From: Datura wrightii
Lineage: Eukaryota > Streptophyta > Magnoliopsida > Solanales > Solanaceae
Length of the DNA: 64,000 nucleotides
NCBI GenBank assembly: GCA_035772735.1
Contig: JASDFA010000003.1
Coordinates: 129,225,001 to 129,289,000 of the forward strand
Direction of reading: 5' to 3'
The notes beneath the pieces were generated by a model that made no database searches, had not been told where the DNA came from, and was given only the letters and a program-made list of their open reading frames with translations. Made by a program: the position numbers and the translations under genes. The first letter of the stretch is position 1. Every line of letters starts with the position of its first letter. Shown in pieces: positions 24,271-33,876 of the stretch.

Positions 24271-24460
24271 TGGATATCTCCATAGGAGAGTTGATCCCCT
24301 ACATTTTGACTATGCTGATAAGGTCTCCATAGGAGAGTTGATCATAAGGGATTTTCCCTTCACATCTATCTCTGATTTTTGACTTAACCTTTTCGACAAA
24401 ATGGGGAGGTAGTCCGCTTAAGAAGCGTTCCTTCCAGTATTCGTTGTTGCAGTCAGGTCT
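24271..24460 (-). pseudogene. EPRV1 coat-protein fragment
   Basis: 24302-24460 matches 29838-29996 (same strand), part of the coat-protein gene read on the minus strand. It stops abruptly at 24460, where the RPS18 5' UTR begins. Just left of it the 20-base stretch at 24277-24296 is a second copy of 24323-24342, a small local duplication. Compared with the main coat-protein piece it keeps one base near 24396 that is missing there. Confidence 0.82.
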
Positions 24461-25201
24461 CAAATCCTGTTCTACGGTGCGGCTACTTCGTTAACTGGCG
24501 AAGAGATGCAGAAATCCTAGAAAACCCTAATCATGTCGCTGGTTGCAAATGAAGATTTTCAGCACATACTTCGTGTGCAAAACACGAATGTGGATAGGAA
24601 ACAGAAGATCATGTTCGCAATGACATCAATCAAGGGTATTGGCCATCGTTTTGCTAACATTGCCTGCAAGAAAGCCGATATCGACATAAGCAAGAGGGCT
24701 GGTGAACTCTCTGCTGCTGAACTCGATAGCTTGATGGTGGTTGTGGCAAATCCTCGTCAATTCAAAATCCCTGATTGGTTTTTGAACAGGCAAAAGGATT
24801 ACAAGGATGGGAAGTTTTCCCAAGTTACATCTAATGCTCTAGACATGAAGCTCAGGGATGATTTGGAACGCCTGAAGAAGATCAGGAATCATCGTGGTTT
24901 ACGTCACTACTGGGGTCTTCGTTTGCGTGGTCAGCATACAAAGACCACTGGTCGCCGAGGGAAGACCGTTGGTGTCTCCAAGAAGCGCTAATCGCCTTCT
25001 GCTGAGCCAATTATGCATGTTTTTATGCTATTTCATTTTGATATGCAACAAGAGGTGGTTTAAATGGAACTTAGCTTTTATGATTTTGTTGAATGTATTG
25101 GATTTTAAGTTATATAGAGCAGCATTGCTTTGCAAGAATGTATTATCTGCACTTGTCCTTGTTGACAAATGAAGTTCAGTTTTTTTAGACCAAAAAAAAA
25201 A
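24461..25201 (+). mobile_element. processed cDNA copy of RPS18 mRNA
   Basis: Intronless copy with a 72-base 5' UTR, the coding region, a ~200-base 3' UTR and an A-run (25192-25201). The 5' UTR ends with an AAACCCTAA telo box (24522-24530), typical of plant ribosomal protein genes. Both sides are EPRV1 sequence, but from different parts of the virus and in opposite orientation, and no target-site duplication is seen. Confidence 0.88.
24533..24991 (+). CDS. RPS18: 40S ribosomal protein S18 (uS13), intact retrocopy
   Basis: 152 codons, the normal length of eukaryotic S18, which sits in the head of the small ribosomal subunit and contacts tRNA and the large subunit. The sequence starts MSLVANEDFQHILRVQ, has the helical N-terminal region (TSIKGIGHRFANIACKKAD) and ends with the basic RGQHTKTTGRRGKTVGV tail followed by SKKR. 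No stop or frameshift is present, so the copy is recent or kept. The start is the ATG directly after the telo box. No promoter of its own is evident upstream; the neighbour is viral coat-protein sequence. Plant RPS18 genes normally have introns, so this is a retrocopy. Whether it is expressed cannot be told from sequence. Confidence 0.93.
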   Translation: MSLVANEDFQHILRVQNTNVDRKQKIMFAMTSIKGIGHRFANIACKKADIDISKRAGELSAAELDSLMVVVANPRQFKIPDWFLNRQKDYKDGKFSQVTSNALDMKLRDDLERLKKIRNHRGLRHYWGLRLRGQHTKTTGRRGKTVGVSKKR

Positions 25202-25240
25202 TTGAAAAATGGTATCAGAGCCATGTTCGTACAGTCTGTT
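25202..25240 (+). promoter_or_regulatory. EPRV1 leader piece with tRNA-Met primer site
   Basis: TGGTATCAGAGCCA at 25210-25223, preceded by TGAAAAA and starting directly after the RPS18 A-run. Matches 29121-29167. In caulimovirids this site binds initiator tRNA-Met to start minus-strand DNA synthesis. Confidence 0.88.
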
Positions 25241-25363
25241 ATTATGATTGTGGCCCTTCCTACCACATGTCCAACAAGTCTCTTGTGACGAGGATTCTTC
25301 ATAATAGACCTTTAGGATAGTCTGGTTGAAATCCACACCACGAACCTTCATGGCAGGATTAGT
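25241..25363 (-). pseudogene. EPRV1 coat zinc-finger and movement-protein end fragments
   Basis: 25241-25300 matches 29538-29588, the coat-protein CCHC region on the minus strand. 25301-25362 matches 31277-31347, near the movement-protein C-terminus, also minus. Both are too short to encode anything and mark rearrangement junctions. Confidence 0.78.
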
Positions 25364-26098
25364 GGTATCGCCAAGAAGATCAAACTTTTTCAAACAAAAA
25401 TTAGGTTTTTGGGTCATGATCTTTATCAGGGCACATACAAACCCATTTGCAGAGCCATTGAGTTCGCCGACAAGTTTCCTAATATTATCACGGATAAAAC
25501 CCAGCTTCAAAGGTTCTTAGGTAGCCTTAACTATATAGCTGAGTTCATCCCAAAAATAAGGCAGATCTGCAAACCCCTATTCGATAGGTTAAAAAAGAAG
25601 CTGGCCCCTTGGAGCAAGGACCAGACCAATGCTGTAGTCAAAATCAAAGATATGGCAAAGAACCTCCCCTGTTTGGGTATCCCGAATCCCAATTACTTTA
25701 TGATTATCGAAACAGACGCTTCGGAGATCGGTTATGGTGGTATCCTTAAACAAAGAGAATCTACCAATAGTAATGAACAATTAGTTAGTTTTACCTCCGG
25801 AGTCTGGAACTCCACTCAGAAAAATTATAGTACTGTTAAGAAAGAAGTTCTTTCTATTGTTCTTTGTATTACTAAATTCCAGGATGATTTAGTAAATAAG
25901 GAATTTTTACTACGAGTAGATTGTAAATCTGCTAAAGATATCTTGCAAAAAGATGTTAAAAATTTAGTTTCTAAACAGGTATTTGCTAGGTGGCAAGCCT
26001 TGCTTTCTAGTTTCGATTTTCAAGTTGAATACATTAAGGGAGAAGAAAACTCTCTCCCGGATTTTCTAACCAGAGAATTTTTGCAGGGAACAAAATGA
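25364..26098 (+). pseudogene. EPRV1 RT end and RNase H fragment
   Basis: Open frame beginning inside RT, downstream of the (absent) YxDD active site. It has the RT thumb part (FLGSLNYIAEFIPKIR) and an RNase H with MIIETDASEIGYGGIL, the middle Glu region (VKKEVLSIVLCI) and LLRVDCKSAKD. It ends at TGA 26096-26098, overlapping the next ORF by ATGA. Without the polymerase core it is only a fragment, although the RNase H part is uninterrupted. Confidence 0.85.
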
Positions 26099-27407
26099 GG
26101 CCAGGATTCAGGCCAGGTGGAATAAGAAGCCCCTCAAAGGGGAAAGGAAAAGAGGAATCAGCTCCATCCGCTCCTCTTATCAAGCCATTCAGACCAGAAG
26201 TGACTGGTCAAAACAGGTATTCGGCATTAGCTCAGCTGCCGCCTATCAACCGTGGAGCATTCCCACCTTTACCTCCAACCAATATGATAGTCCTTAGGAG
26301 ACCTTTTAACCAATCCCAGGAACTAGATTCCTCCAAAAAACAAACTTTCCCGCAGGTACAAACCGCAGACTTATACAAGATGAAGAAACCAGAGAGTTTC
26401 AAAGAAGTTGTTAATCCTAACCCTCAAACTTCCAAAAATGAGGAAGGAACTTCTAACCCCAAAAAGGATAAGGAAGTTTTCTACCTAGTCTCTCTGCAAG
26501 TCGCCCCCATTTTGGAGTTAGACAAAGATTACGAAAGATTTCCAGTGAGCTGCCTCCTAGGTCCAGTTTACACCAATAACAATTTTGTGGAAAGTGAGAA
26601 CCCCCTTAAAACCAGAAAATATTATGAGTTCATCCTTTCCAACACAGGTTCGGTAGAAATCGAACATGATCTGTCCGATAAGATAAATCCTGATAGTATA
26701 GCCTTCTCTAGGTTTACTATTAAAAAGATTTTTACCCCATTTGAGTGGAAAACTGACCACCTCCACAGTCCTATCAGTTTTACCGAGGAATTCAGACCTC
26801 AAACCTTCAACTGGTATGACTACCGGAACGCTTGGTTTAAATTTCTTTATCTCAGACCTGCCACGCATACTTGGTTTGTAAAATACAGTCCTGAACTTGC
26901 TAACTCTATCATCCCTAGATTGTTTTATGACTGGTGGGCATGTTTCGGAGGAAACCGAAAATCAATGCCCAAAACTTTTTCAGAAAAATTTGATAAATTT
27001 CAAAAGGAGACAAAAATCTCCACCCTTCCTAAGCACATCCAAATGTGCAAATATTTTATTTCTAAACGAATCTCTTACATTATCAGTTGAAATTTGTTAT
27101 TCATGAATTTGACAGGATCAAATATCTATCCAAGGAAATCTTCGTCAAGGGATGGGTTCCCAAAGAACCCAAGGAGAAAAAGTCCAAGGTTAAGATCCAG
27201 TCTTTACCAGATAAGTCCAATGTTTTTTCAAAAGAAGAATTGAAGAAGAAGCTTCGCCAGGCTCTCTCGGACCTAGACGAAGGAAACTCAGATAGCCAGT
27301 CCATATCCGCACTTTAAGAAGAAGCTTCTTCCTCTCAAAGTGAAGATAATGGAGATATGCTAGACCCCAGAGCTCTAGCCAGGTCATACTTGAATCCGTA
27401 TGATTAA
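26095..27407 (+). pseudogene. EPRV1 downstream ORF (unknown-function or transactivator-like protein)
   Basis: ATG at 26095 overlaps the stop of the pol frame (ATGA), the coupling seen in several caulimovirids. The protein starts with a proline- and lysine-rich region, then a globular region (residues ~120-330) with FNWYDYRNAWFKFLYLRP. The frame closes at TGA 27082-27084. The homologous continuation is in another frame from 27087, with a further stop at 27315-27317 and its end at 27407. It is probably the florendovirus-type second ORF; a divergent transactivator is the alternative. Confidence 0.7.
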
Positions 27408-27838
27408 ATCCAGTAGAGGGTTATTAAAAACCCGGAATTACTGTTTCCAAGGTAGAGGGTAAAACCCGGAATTACCTATGGAAAAAGAGAAGAGACCAAA
27501 GGTTGGAATTTCTCTTGATTAAATCAAGTAGACTCAAGTGGACCCCATCTGCCGAAAGATAAAATGTCTTATTCGGTATCATGATACAGCTGTCCTCAAA
27601 AGAAGAAGATGGCCGACAAGCTTTTCAAAAGAAAAGCATCTTCTTATCCAGACGGGCCCCTCAAAGCATCTTCCTATGCAGAATGGGTCCCTCGAAGAGA
27701 TAAGGCAATCTGCTTCAACCAATCAGATCAGGATCAATAAGATTCTTTTATCTTTTCCCTTCTAAAAATAGAATAGGGATTTTCATTTTCAAGGCATCAA
27801 AAAATTCTCCATACAGAAAATTTCTCTTGAAATTATTA
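27408..27838 (+). promoter_or_regulatory. EPRV1 intergenic promoter region
   Basis: Non-coding stretch after the last viral ORF with purine-rich repeats (AGAAGAAGATGG near 27603) and two copies of a CTCAAAGCATCTTC-like block. A weak TATA-like element TTCTAAAAATAG lies near 27760. The sequence from ~27808 recurs, inverted, at 32786-32806, suggesting the start of the viral leader. By position it corresponds to the caulimovirid full-length-transcript promoter. Confidence 0.55.
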
Positions 27839-29049
27839 AATGCCCAAGGAACAACAAAAAGAAGAAGAAGATAAATCTTCTAGGAGTTGACGAAGAAGTC
27901 AAACAAAAGCTTTACTCGATCCTTGAAGAAGAAGAATCAGAGTCTGAATACACTTCTGAAGAAGAAGGAAGCGAGGACGATGAGTTCCTAAATGTTGCCC
28001 AGCATTCAGAATCAGAAGAAGAAGCTTCTGAGTGTAACTGCAATGGAGCATTCTGCCTGTGTGATAGTAAGACTATCAGGGTTATCTCCGAGAAAATGGC
28101 AGAAACTCTCTTCTCAACAATAGAGCACATTCAGGATGATGATGCTCGAAAAAACTATCTCATTGAGCTACAGAAGCTAGTCACTCACCAAAAGGAAGAA
28201 AGGCCTAAGGTGACTCCTTTCAGCATGAAGCAAATCATGCAAAGATTTGATACTAAGAAGGAGGAACCTTCTATAGAAGAACTTCGGAGGGAAGTAAAAC
28301 TTCTGAAAGAAGAAGTCAAAGAAGTCAAAAGCAGACTTCACAAGGTTGAGATGGATGCCCTTACTGAACAAGTATTGAAAGGCATCAACAATGAAGCTTC
28401 CACCTTCAAAGGTAAATCGCTGAAAGTACCAGACGATGAACAATCGGAAGAACAGACCGACAACCTCATTGAAGAGTTAGAAGGCAATGCTGGCCTTGGA
28501 GTCATCACAAAGGTAAAACCGCAGTCTTCTCACATTCTTATTAAGCTTGTTATTAATGGAGATTTTATCCTTAATAAGATTGCTTTATTAGACAGTGGTG
28601 CAGACAGGAACTGCATTTCAGAAGGATTAATCCCGACCAAGTACCTAAGTAAAGGTACTACCAGGTTGTATAGCGCTACAGGTGAGCGTATTACTATCAA
28701 CTATAAGTTGAACAAAGCCCATATATGCAACAATGGTATTTGCCTTATAAATGATTTTGTCACAACCAAAAACATTAATGAGGATATTATTTTGGGAATT
28801 CCCTTTATTACCCAAATAAAACCTTATGTTTCAGATTTTAATGAAATACGCACCAAAATTTTGGGAAAAGAAATTTCCTTCCCGTTTATTAAAACTCTTT
28901 CTCTTGAAGAAAGTGAATTTTTGCATAAACAAACTACGTTTAAAACTAAACAGATTTGTTTTATTAAAGAAGATATTAAGCTTAAGAAAATTGAGCAAAT
29001 TTTAAAAACCCCGGGAATGATAACCAAGATTTCCGATTTACAAAAAATA
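27839..29049 (+). pseudogene. EPRV1 coat C-terminal acidic region and protease
   Basis: The leader jumps at ~27838 directly into the end of the coat protein (a lysine run, then a glutamate/serine-rich acidic tail). It continues into a coiled-coil stretch (~28250-28360, EELRREVKLLKEEVKEVKSR) and an aspartic protease with LLDSGADRNCIS (DSGA at 28591-28602) and DIILGIPF (~28786). The frame stays open from ATG 28096 to 29109, but after ~29046 it reads through leader DNA, giving a meaningless leucine-rich end. A deletion removed the RT that should follow. Confidence 0.8.
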
Positions 29050-29183
29050 AACCTCTGTTCTTGTAAGCTCTTTCTCTTTCTTTTACTTTTACTCTTACTC
29101 TTTTACTGAACTTGTGATCCTGAAAAATGGTATCAGAGCCATGTTCGTACAGTCTGTTATTATGATTATAGCCATGAGAGGCT
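29050..29183 (+). promoter_or_regulatory. EPRV1 leader with primer-binding site
   Basis: Polypyrimidine stretch (CTTTCTCTTTCTTTTAC, ~29068) then TGGTATCAGAGCCAT at 29128-29142. The same leader appears inverted at 32641-32730. Confidence 0.82.
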
Positions 29184-29579
29184 CGTCACAAGAGACTTGT
29201 TGGACATGTGGTAGGAAGGGCCACAGGGCTAATAAATGCCCAAGGAACAACAAAAAGAAGAAGAAGATAAATCTTCTAGGAGTTGACGAAGAAGTCAAAC
29301 AAAAGCTTTACTCGATTCTTGAAGAAGAAGAATAAGAGTCTGAATACACTTCTGAAGAAGAAGGAAGCGAGGACGATGAGTTCCTAAATGTTGCCCAGCA
29401 TTCAGAATCAGAAGTGTATTCAGACTCTGATTCTTCTTCTTCAAGAATCGAGTAAAGCTTTTGTTTGACTTCTTCGTCAACTCCTAGAAGATTTATCTTC
29501 TTCTTCTTTTTGTTGTTCCTTGGGCATTTATTAGCCTTGTGGCCCTTCCTACCACATGTCCAACAAGTCTCTTGTGACG
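29184..29579. repeat. 171-bp inverted repeat (fold-back) in EPRV1
   Basis: Arm 29184-29354 and arm 29409-29579 are near-perfect reverse complements around a 54-bp spacer. Both carry the coat-protein CCHC motif (CWTCGRKGH) and the lysine-rich run, in opposite orientation. RNA from either strand would form a long hairpin. Confidence 0.9.
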
Positions 29580-31094
29580 AGGATTCTTCAGAATTCTTTC
29601 TTCTGAACTTTCTCTTAGATTTCTTTTCTCTGAAATCTCTTCCTTTCTTTGAAGAAGTTTTCTTGTATTTCCCTGTGGTCCTTTCTCTTTTGCTAGGTCT
29701 CCTAGCAGAGGGAGGTTTTATCAGGGGAAATCCAAAATCTTGGCAGAATGTTCCTAATTCTGCAGGTGAAGACTTCTGTTCTTCTTTAAGCTGTTTCTTC
29801 AGCTTGAGATCAGTGCAGAGTTCAATGGCGACTACATTGACTATGCTGATAAGGTCTCCATAGGAGAGTTGATCATAAGGGATTTTCCCTTCACATCTAT
29901 CTCTGATTTTTGACTTAACCTTTTGGCAAAATGGGGAGGTAGTCCGCTTAAGAAGCGTTCCTTCCAGTATTTGTTGTTGCAGTCAGGTCTAATCATGACC
30001 TTGTTGAGGAACATGTCTTTGTACCATCTGAAATCTGTGAGTTTTTTGCAGTATAGATTGTTAAGAATCTCAAGGCTTCTATCCTGGAAAAGTCGTGGTT
30101 CACCCACGAAATGCTTTGCTATGCTATATACCAAAGTGGTAGTAGCATCCTCTGTTGTGACAACTTCGGATGTCTGAGCACCATTTTCTATTTTAACCAC
30201 TGTCTGAGTAGCAGTCGCGTTGAAGATTTCATTCTTATTGGCCTCGGTAAGGTAGTTATCCCACCAGTTCTTAAGGGTTTCAGTAAACCCTGCAGTTATC
30301 ATAGTAGCTGCATGCCTGTCACTGGCGCCTTTCATTTTGTAGGCAGTTATGTTCATTCCAATTTCTTGGAGCTTGTTATAGATTTGGCCTTCTGCCATTC
30401 CATCAATGTTCCATTCAGTGATACCTAATCCATCAGCGGTAGACTGGGGATGTAGGGTGTTTTCTTCGAATTGAACGTCCGGAAATGAAGGTCTGGGATA
30501 AAAGTTTCTCTTAGTTGGATGTCGTTCCAAAAGGGTACTGATTTTCTTATCACTTCCCTGAGTGACCTTAAGCCTGGAAAGCTGCTCATTTATCCTTTCT
30601 AGAAGGTCAGGGGAACTTCCGAATTCTTTGGAAAGATCGGGATATTTTTCTTTTGAGAATTTTGGGATTCTAAAATTAGGGTTAGATTCAATTTTGGAGC
30701 TAACCTTAGAGGTACTTGGTTTGGCCAAGGAATTATGATTGTTCTTCTCTTCAATCTGTCTGGAGACAACATGAAGGATCTGGTTGGTATAGTTGTTCTG
30801 TTCGAGGATTTTATCAATGTCCTCGGTTGAAACAACGGTTGAACCGGTTTTCCCTTTGAGTTTTTTGAAGGGTGAAGCGGTAAGGACTTCCTTTTTATAG
30901 GGAATAGATAATCCTTCGAGAGGGGGAGTAATTCTTTCAATAACCTAGTCCTTGGTGTACCATTTGTTGACCAAAACTTGAAGAGATGACTGTTTATCAT
31001 CAATCTGTCCCGAGCATTCAAACCATTTAAAAAATTCGATTTCGGTTTTGAATCTCTTCATATCCTTGAACCACTTATCTCTGAACATGGTTCT
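29410..31094 (-). pseudogene. EPRV1 coat protein
   Basis: Continues the movement-protein frame after its stop. Read on the minus strand it contains a coat core (ITAYKMKGASDRHAA, YKDMFLNKVMIRPD, WKERFLSGLPPHFAKR), a basic region and the CCHC zinc finger CWTCGRKGHKANKCP (~29532-29576), which binds the pregenomic RNA. Interruptions are a TAG at 30945-30947 and a one-base deletion near 29923 that shifts the frame (the fragment at 24396 keeps the base). Best uninterrupted stretch: 29841-30728. Confidence 0.83.
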
Positions 31095-32222
31095 TTATTC
31101 CAAAGTGTAGTTGGCTTTATACCATTCTATCTTTTGTTGATGTTCAGGTAGTTTCCACCATAAGTTGATTTTCTTTTTGTCAATGACGAACTCGTCATCT
31201 GAAGTGAGAACTCCAAGCGAGTCTTTTCTGGTATGATCCGGCCTCATGTCACTAGATGTGGGACTGGCAATGGATTCTTCATAATAGACCTTTGGGATAG
31301 TCTGGTTGAAATCCACACCACGAACCTTCATGGCAGGATTAGTGGTATCATCATCCTCCGGGGGGTAGAAAGAAGAAGGTCTAGCCGAAGACATTCTTCT
31401 ACTTGAAGAAGCTTGGCTTTGAGAGTTGGATCTTAAAAACTTAAGGTTAATAGATCCATCTGGAAATTGAATAACCCTTTCGATCTGAGACCTTTCGGGT
31501 TGAATAGGTAAAGGGTGAGTGATAGAGTCGAATTTCCACTCTTCATCCGTAAGTATATCGTTCCATTTTAGGAGACGCGGAACGAAGGTAGTATTGTGCT
31601 CTTGGTTTGCTTCCATGAGCATAGTAACTCCTTTGAAGCTTGAAGCTATAGCCTTTGGGGCTATAGTAGTCTTCATTAGCTTGTAATATACCCGATATAT
31701 TAAAGCTATTTCTCTAGTATCTAATTTACTATTCATATTCTTGGTTTTGACATTAAGAGTCAAGGTATCCATGATGTTTAGATCATGAATATCAACCGAG
31801 AAGTTGGGATAGCAGTTAAAGTATACCGGGCCATTGGCGAGGTTACTTTCTAAAACTCCTAACAGAGAGTCATCAAAATTTAAAAGTCTATCGTCTCTAA
31901 GCAACAGACAGAGAGGAATATTTAAACCTTTTCGAAAAAGGGGTTTAACAGCTACTTGAACAAGACCAATATGAAGGAACTTGAACTCCTTCTTATATCT
32001 ATCAATGTCAGCAGCAATTAATAATTTAATAATTTCAAGAGAATTATTAATAGCAATTGTAGACTCACAGGTCTTGATATTATATTTTTTAAACATAGAA
32101 AAATTACCTAGTTGGTAAATCTTTTCAAAAGGTTCTTTTGGGATAGACCAATTTTGCAAATCATTTTCTACCTTAGAGATAGATAAGTTCATGCTATTCA
32201 TAATATGCTGGTTATTATCCAT
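31095..32222 (-). pseudogene. EPRV1 movement protein
   Basis: 375 open codons from ATG 32222, the first ORF after the leader. The protein has the 30K-type movement-protein core (FKFLHIGLVQVAVKPLFRKG, then a LLLRDDR stretch), which lets caulimovirids pass through plasmodesmata. The TAA at 31095-31097 lies between movement and coat domains; coat sequence follows in the same frame, so the stop probably split an original polyprotein. The core itself is uninterrupted. Confidence 0.82.
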
Positions 32223-32805
32223 GGAGAGTGATGATGCCTTTTGACTATGCTTCTTATATTCTTAAGACTTTTAGGGAAATAATTCTGCGAAGGAATTGCA
32301 TAATTATAAAGTATGAATTCTTTTAACTTTTATGGGGTTATTATAAATTTACGCTAAGGATTTTACGTTAAGTGTTCATGGAAATTACACGAGTTTCTCA
32401 AGCAAAGTACCTTGCAGCCTAAACGCCTGTCCTTTCGGCTAAACGGCCACCTATCGGCATCGCAACTACTTGAGAATACCTCGAAACCATCTCTTAACAA
32501 CCAAGCATAAATCTAATATAACCGTTAAAGAACTAGAAGATTCATCCAGAATAATTACGAAATACCTAAGCTAAAAGATTAACCCATTAAGTTTAGAAAT
32601 ATAAGTTACACAGTCATGGCATCAAGGTTTCTAGCCTCTCATGGCTCTGATACCATTTTTCATGATCACAAGTTCAGTAAAAGAGTAAGAGTAAAAGTAA
32701 AAGAAAGAGAAAGAGCTTACAAGAACAGAGGTTTATTTATTGAAGCGGAAGCATTATAGTAGCAGAAGTATTACAGTGGAAGGCTTTCAGAGAAATTTTC
32801 TGTAT
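32223..32805 (-). promoter_or_regulatory. EPRV1 leader, primer site and 5' transcript region
   Basis: Untranslated leader upstream of the movement protein. It contains the tRNA-Met primer site (minus strand; ATGGCTCTGATACCA on plus at 32641-32655) and a purine-rich stretch (32680-32715). At 32786-32806 lies the inverse of the sequence at ~27808. Structured-leader features cannot be judged by eye. Confidence 0.75.
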
Positions 32806-33126
32806 GGAGAATTTAGATAGATGTGAAGGGAAAATCCCTTATGATCAACTCTCCTATGGAGACCTTATCAGCATAGTCAATGTAGTCGCCATTGAACTCT
32901 GCACTGATCTCATGCTGAAGAAACAACTTAAAGAAGAACAGAAGTCTTCACCTGCAGAATTAGGAACATTCTGCCAAGATTTTGGATTTCCCCTGATAAA
33001 ACCTCCCTCTGCTAGGAGACCTAGCAAAAGAGAAAGGACCACAGGGAAATACAAGAAAACTTCTTCAAAGAAAGGAAGAGATTTCAGAGAAAAGAAATCT
33101 AAGAGAAAGTTCAGAAGAAAAAAAAA
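32806..33126 (+). pseudogene. EPRV1 coat-protein fragment, plus strand
   Basis: Matches the coat-protein basic region (29590-29900 on the opposite strand) and includes a Lys/Arg-rich stretch. It is joined directly to leader on the left and, through an A-run at ~33119-33127, to gag sequence of copy B on the right. Confidence 0.82.
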
Positions 33127-33139
33127 TATTGCTAGATTC

Positions 33140-33735
33140 AGCAGCTGGAGGGCAAGCGTTGGAAAAGACTTATGAGGAGCTGTATACCTTGTTGAACCAG
33201 ATTTCACAGGGCAATCCATAATGGAATGCTGATTCATCACGAGGTGGGACAAGGAAAGTAGCAGGAGTGCTTGAAGTGGATGGATTTACAGTTATCGTTG
33301 CACAGATAGCTGCATTGCAAAATCAATTGAACAACCACTTCAGCAACATGTCCTTGAACCAGCCTCAAGCTCCAGTTAATGCAGTTCAGCAATTGTGGTG
33401 TGAAGTGTGTGGAAGCAGTGAGCACTCAGCTGAGTGCTGTGGAGCCAATCCTGACTCGATAAACTTTGTGGGTAATGCACAAAGGAATCACCAGCAGTAT
33501 GGTAGTAGCTACAATTCAAATTGGAGGAATCATCCTAACTTCTCATGGGGTAGCAACAACCATCAAGGCCAAAGTTCAGGTCAGGGTGTGCAAAGGAATC
33601 AAGGAGGGCAACAGAACTACCAAGCTCAATTCAGAAACAACAATGCACCTCCTCCACCACCAATCACCCAGCATTGAGGAGATGTTCAAGACCATGATAG
33701 CTAACCAAGCTCAACTGCAGGATGACTATGCGATA
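33140..33735 (+). pseudogene. gag fragment of copy B
   Basis: Corresponds to 16370-16965. It keeps the zinc knuckle CEVCGSSEHSAECC and the Gln/Asn-rich tail, and shares the extra base near the CACCAATCACCC stretch with copy A. No gag start and no protease are present. Confidence 0.82.
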
Positions 33736-33830
33736 TTGGGACGTCCCTTCTTGGAAACCTTATTTTGGGACGTCCCTTCTTGGAAACGTCCCTTCACGGG
33801 TTGCCTCCCGACCTTAGCCGAAGTTAATAT
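33736..33830. repeat. complex deletion junction in copy B
   Basis: TTGGGACGTCCCTTCTTGG occurs twice (33736 and 33766), followed by a third partial GTCCCTTC. Then comes CACGGGTTGCCTCCCG, the reverse complement of spacer sequence at 18098-18113. The junction finally joins sequence equal to 19337 onward. It bridges two deletions relative to copy A. Confidence 0.8.
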
Positions 33831-33876
33831 TTATTTAGCTTAACATTGAGCTTGTTGACTTGGGCTGACAGGTAAA

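Larger units (their letters stand above)
24271..33126. mobile_element. EPRV1: rearranged petuvirus/florendovirus-like endogenous pararetrovirus
   Basis: Mosaic of at least ten pieces of one Caulimoviridae genome in alternating orientation, with the RPS18 cDNA inside. The pieces show a movement protein followed in the same frame by the coat protein, then protease, RT and RNase H, then a second ORF overlapping by ATGA. That order fits petuvirus/florendovirus rather than solendovirus. No piece contains the RT active-site segment, and ORFs are broken, so it is a dead fossil. Genus assignment is inference from gene order. Confidence 0.8.

Noticed and set aside
24277..24460. Upstream viral coat fragment as a promoter for RPS18
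   Set aside because: It is coding sequence in opposite orientation with no TATA box; no promoter can be supported.
25210..25223. TGGTATCAGAGCC stretches as possible tRNA gene ends
   Set aside because: They are primer-binding sites complementary to tRNA-Met; no cloverleaf or anticodon arm is nearby. The same holds for 999, 29128, 32641 and 50812.
29047..29109. Leucine-rich, membrane-like end of the open frame starting at 28096
   Set aside because: It is the viral leader polypyrimidine tract read in frame (repeated, inverted, at 32680-32730), not a membrane segment.
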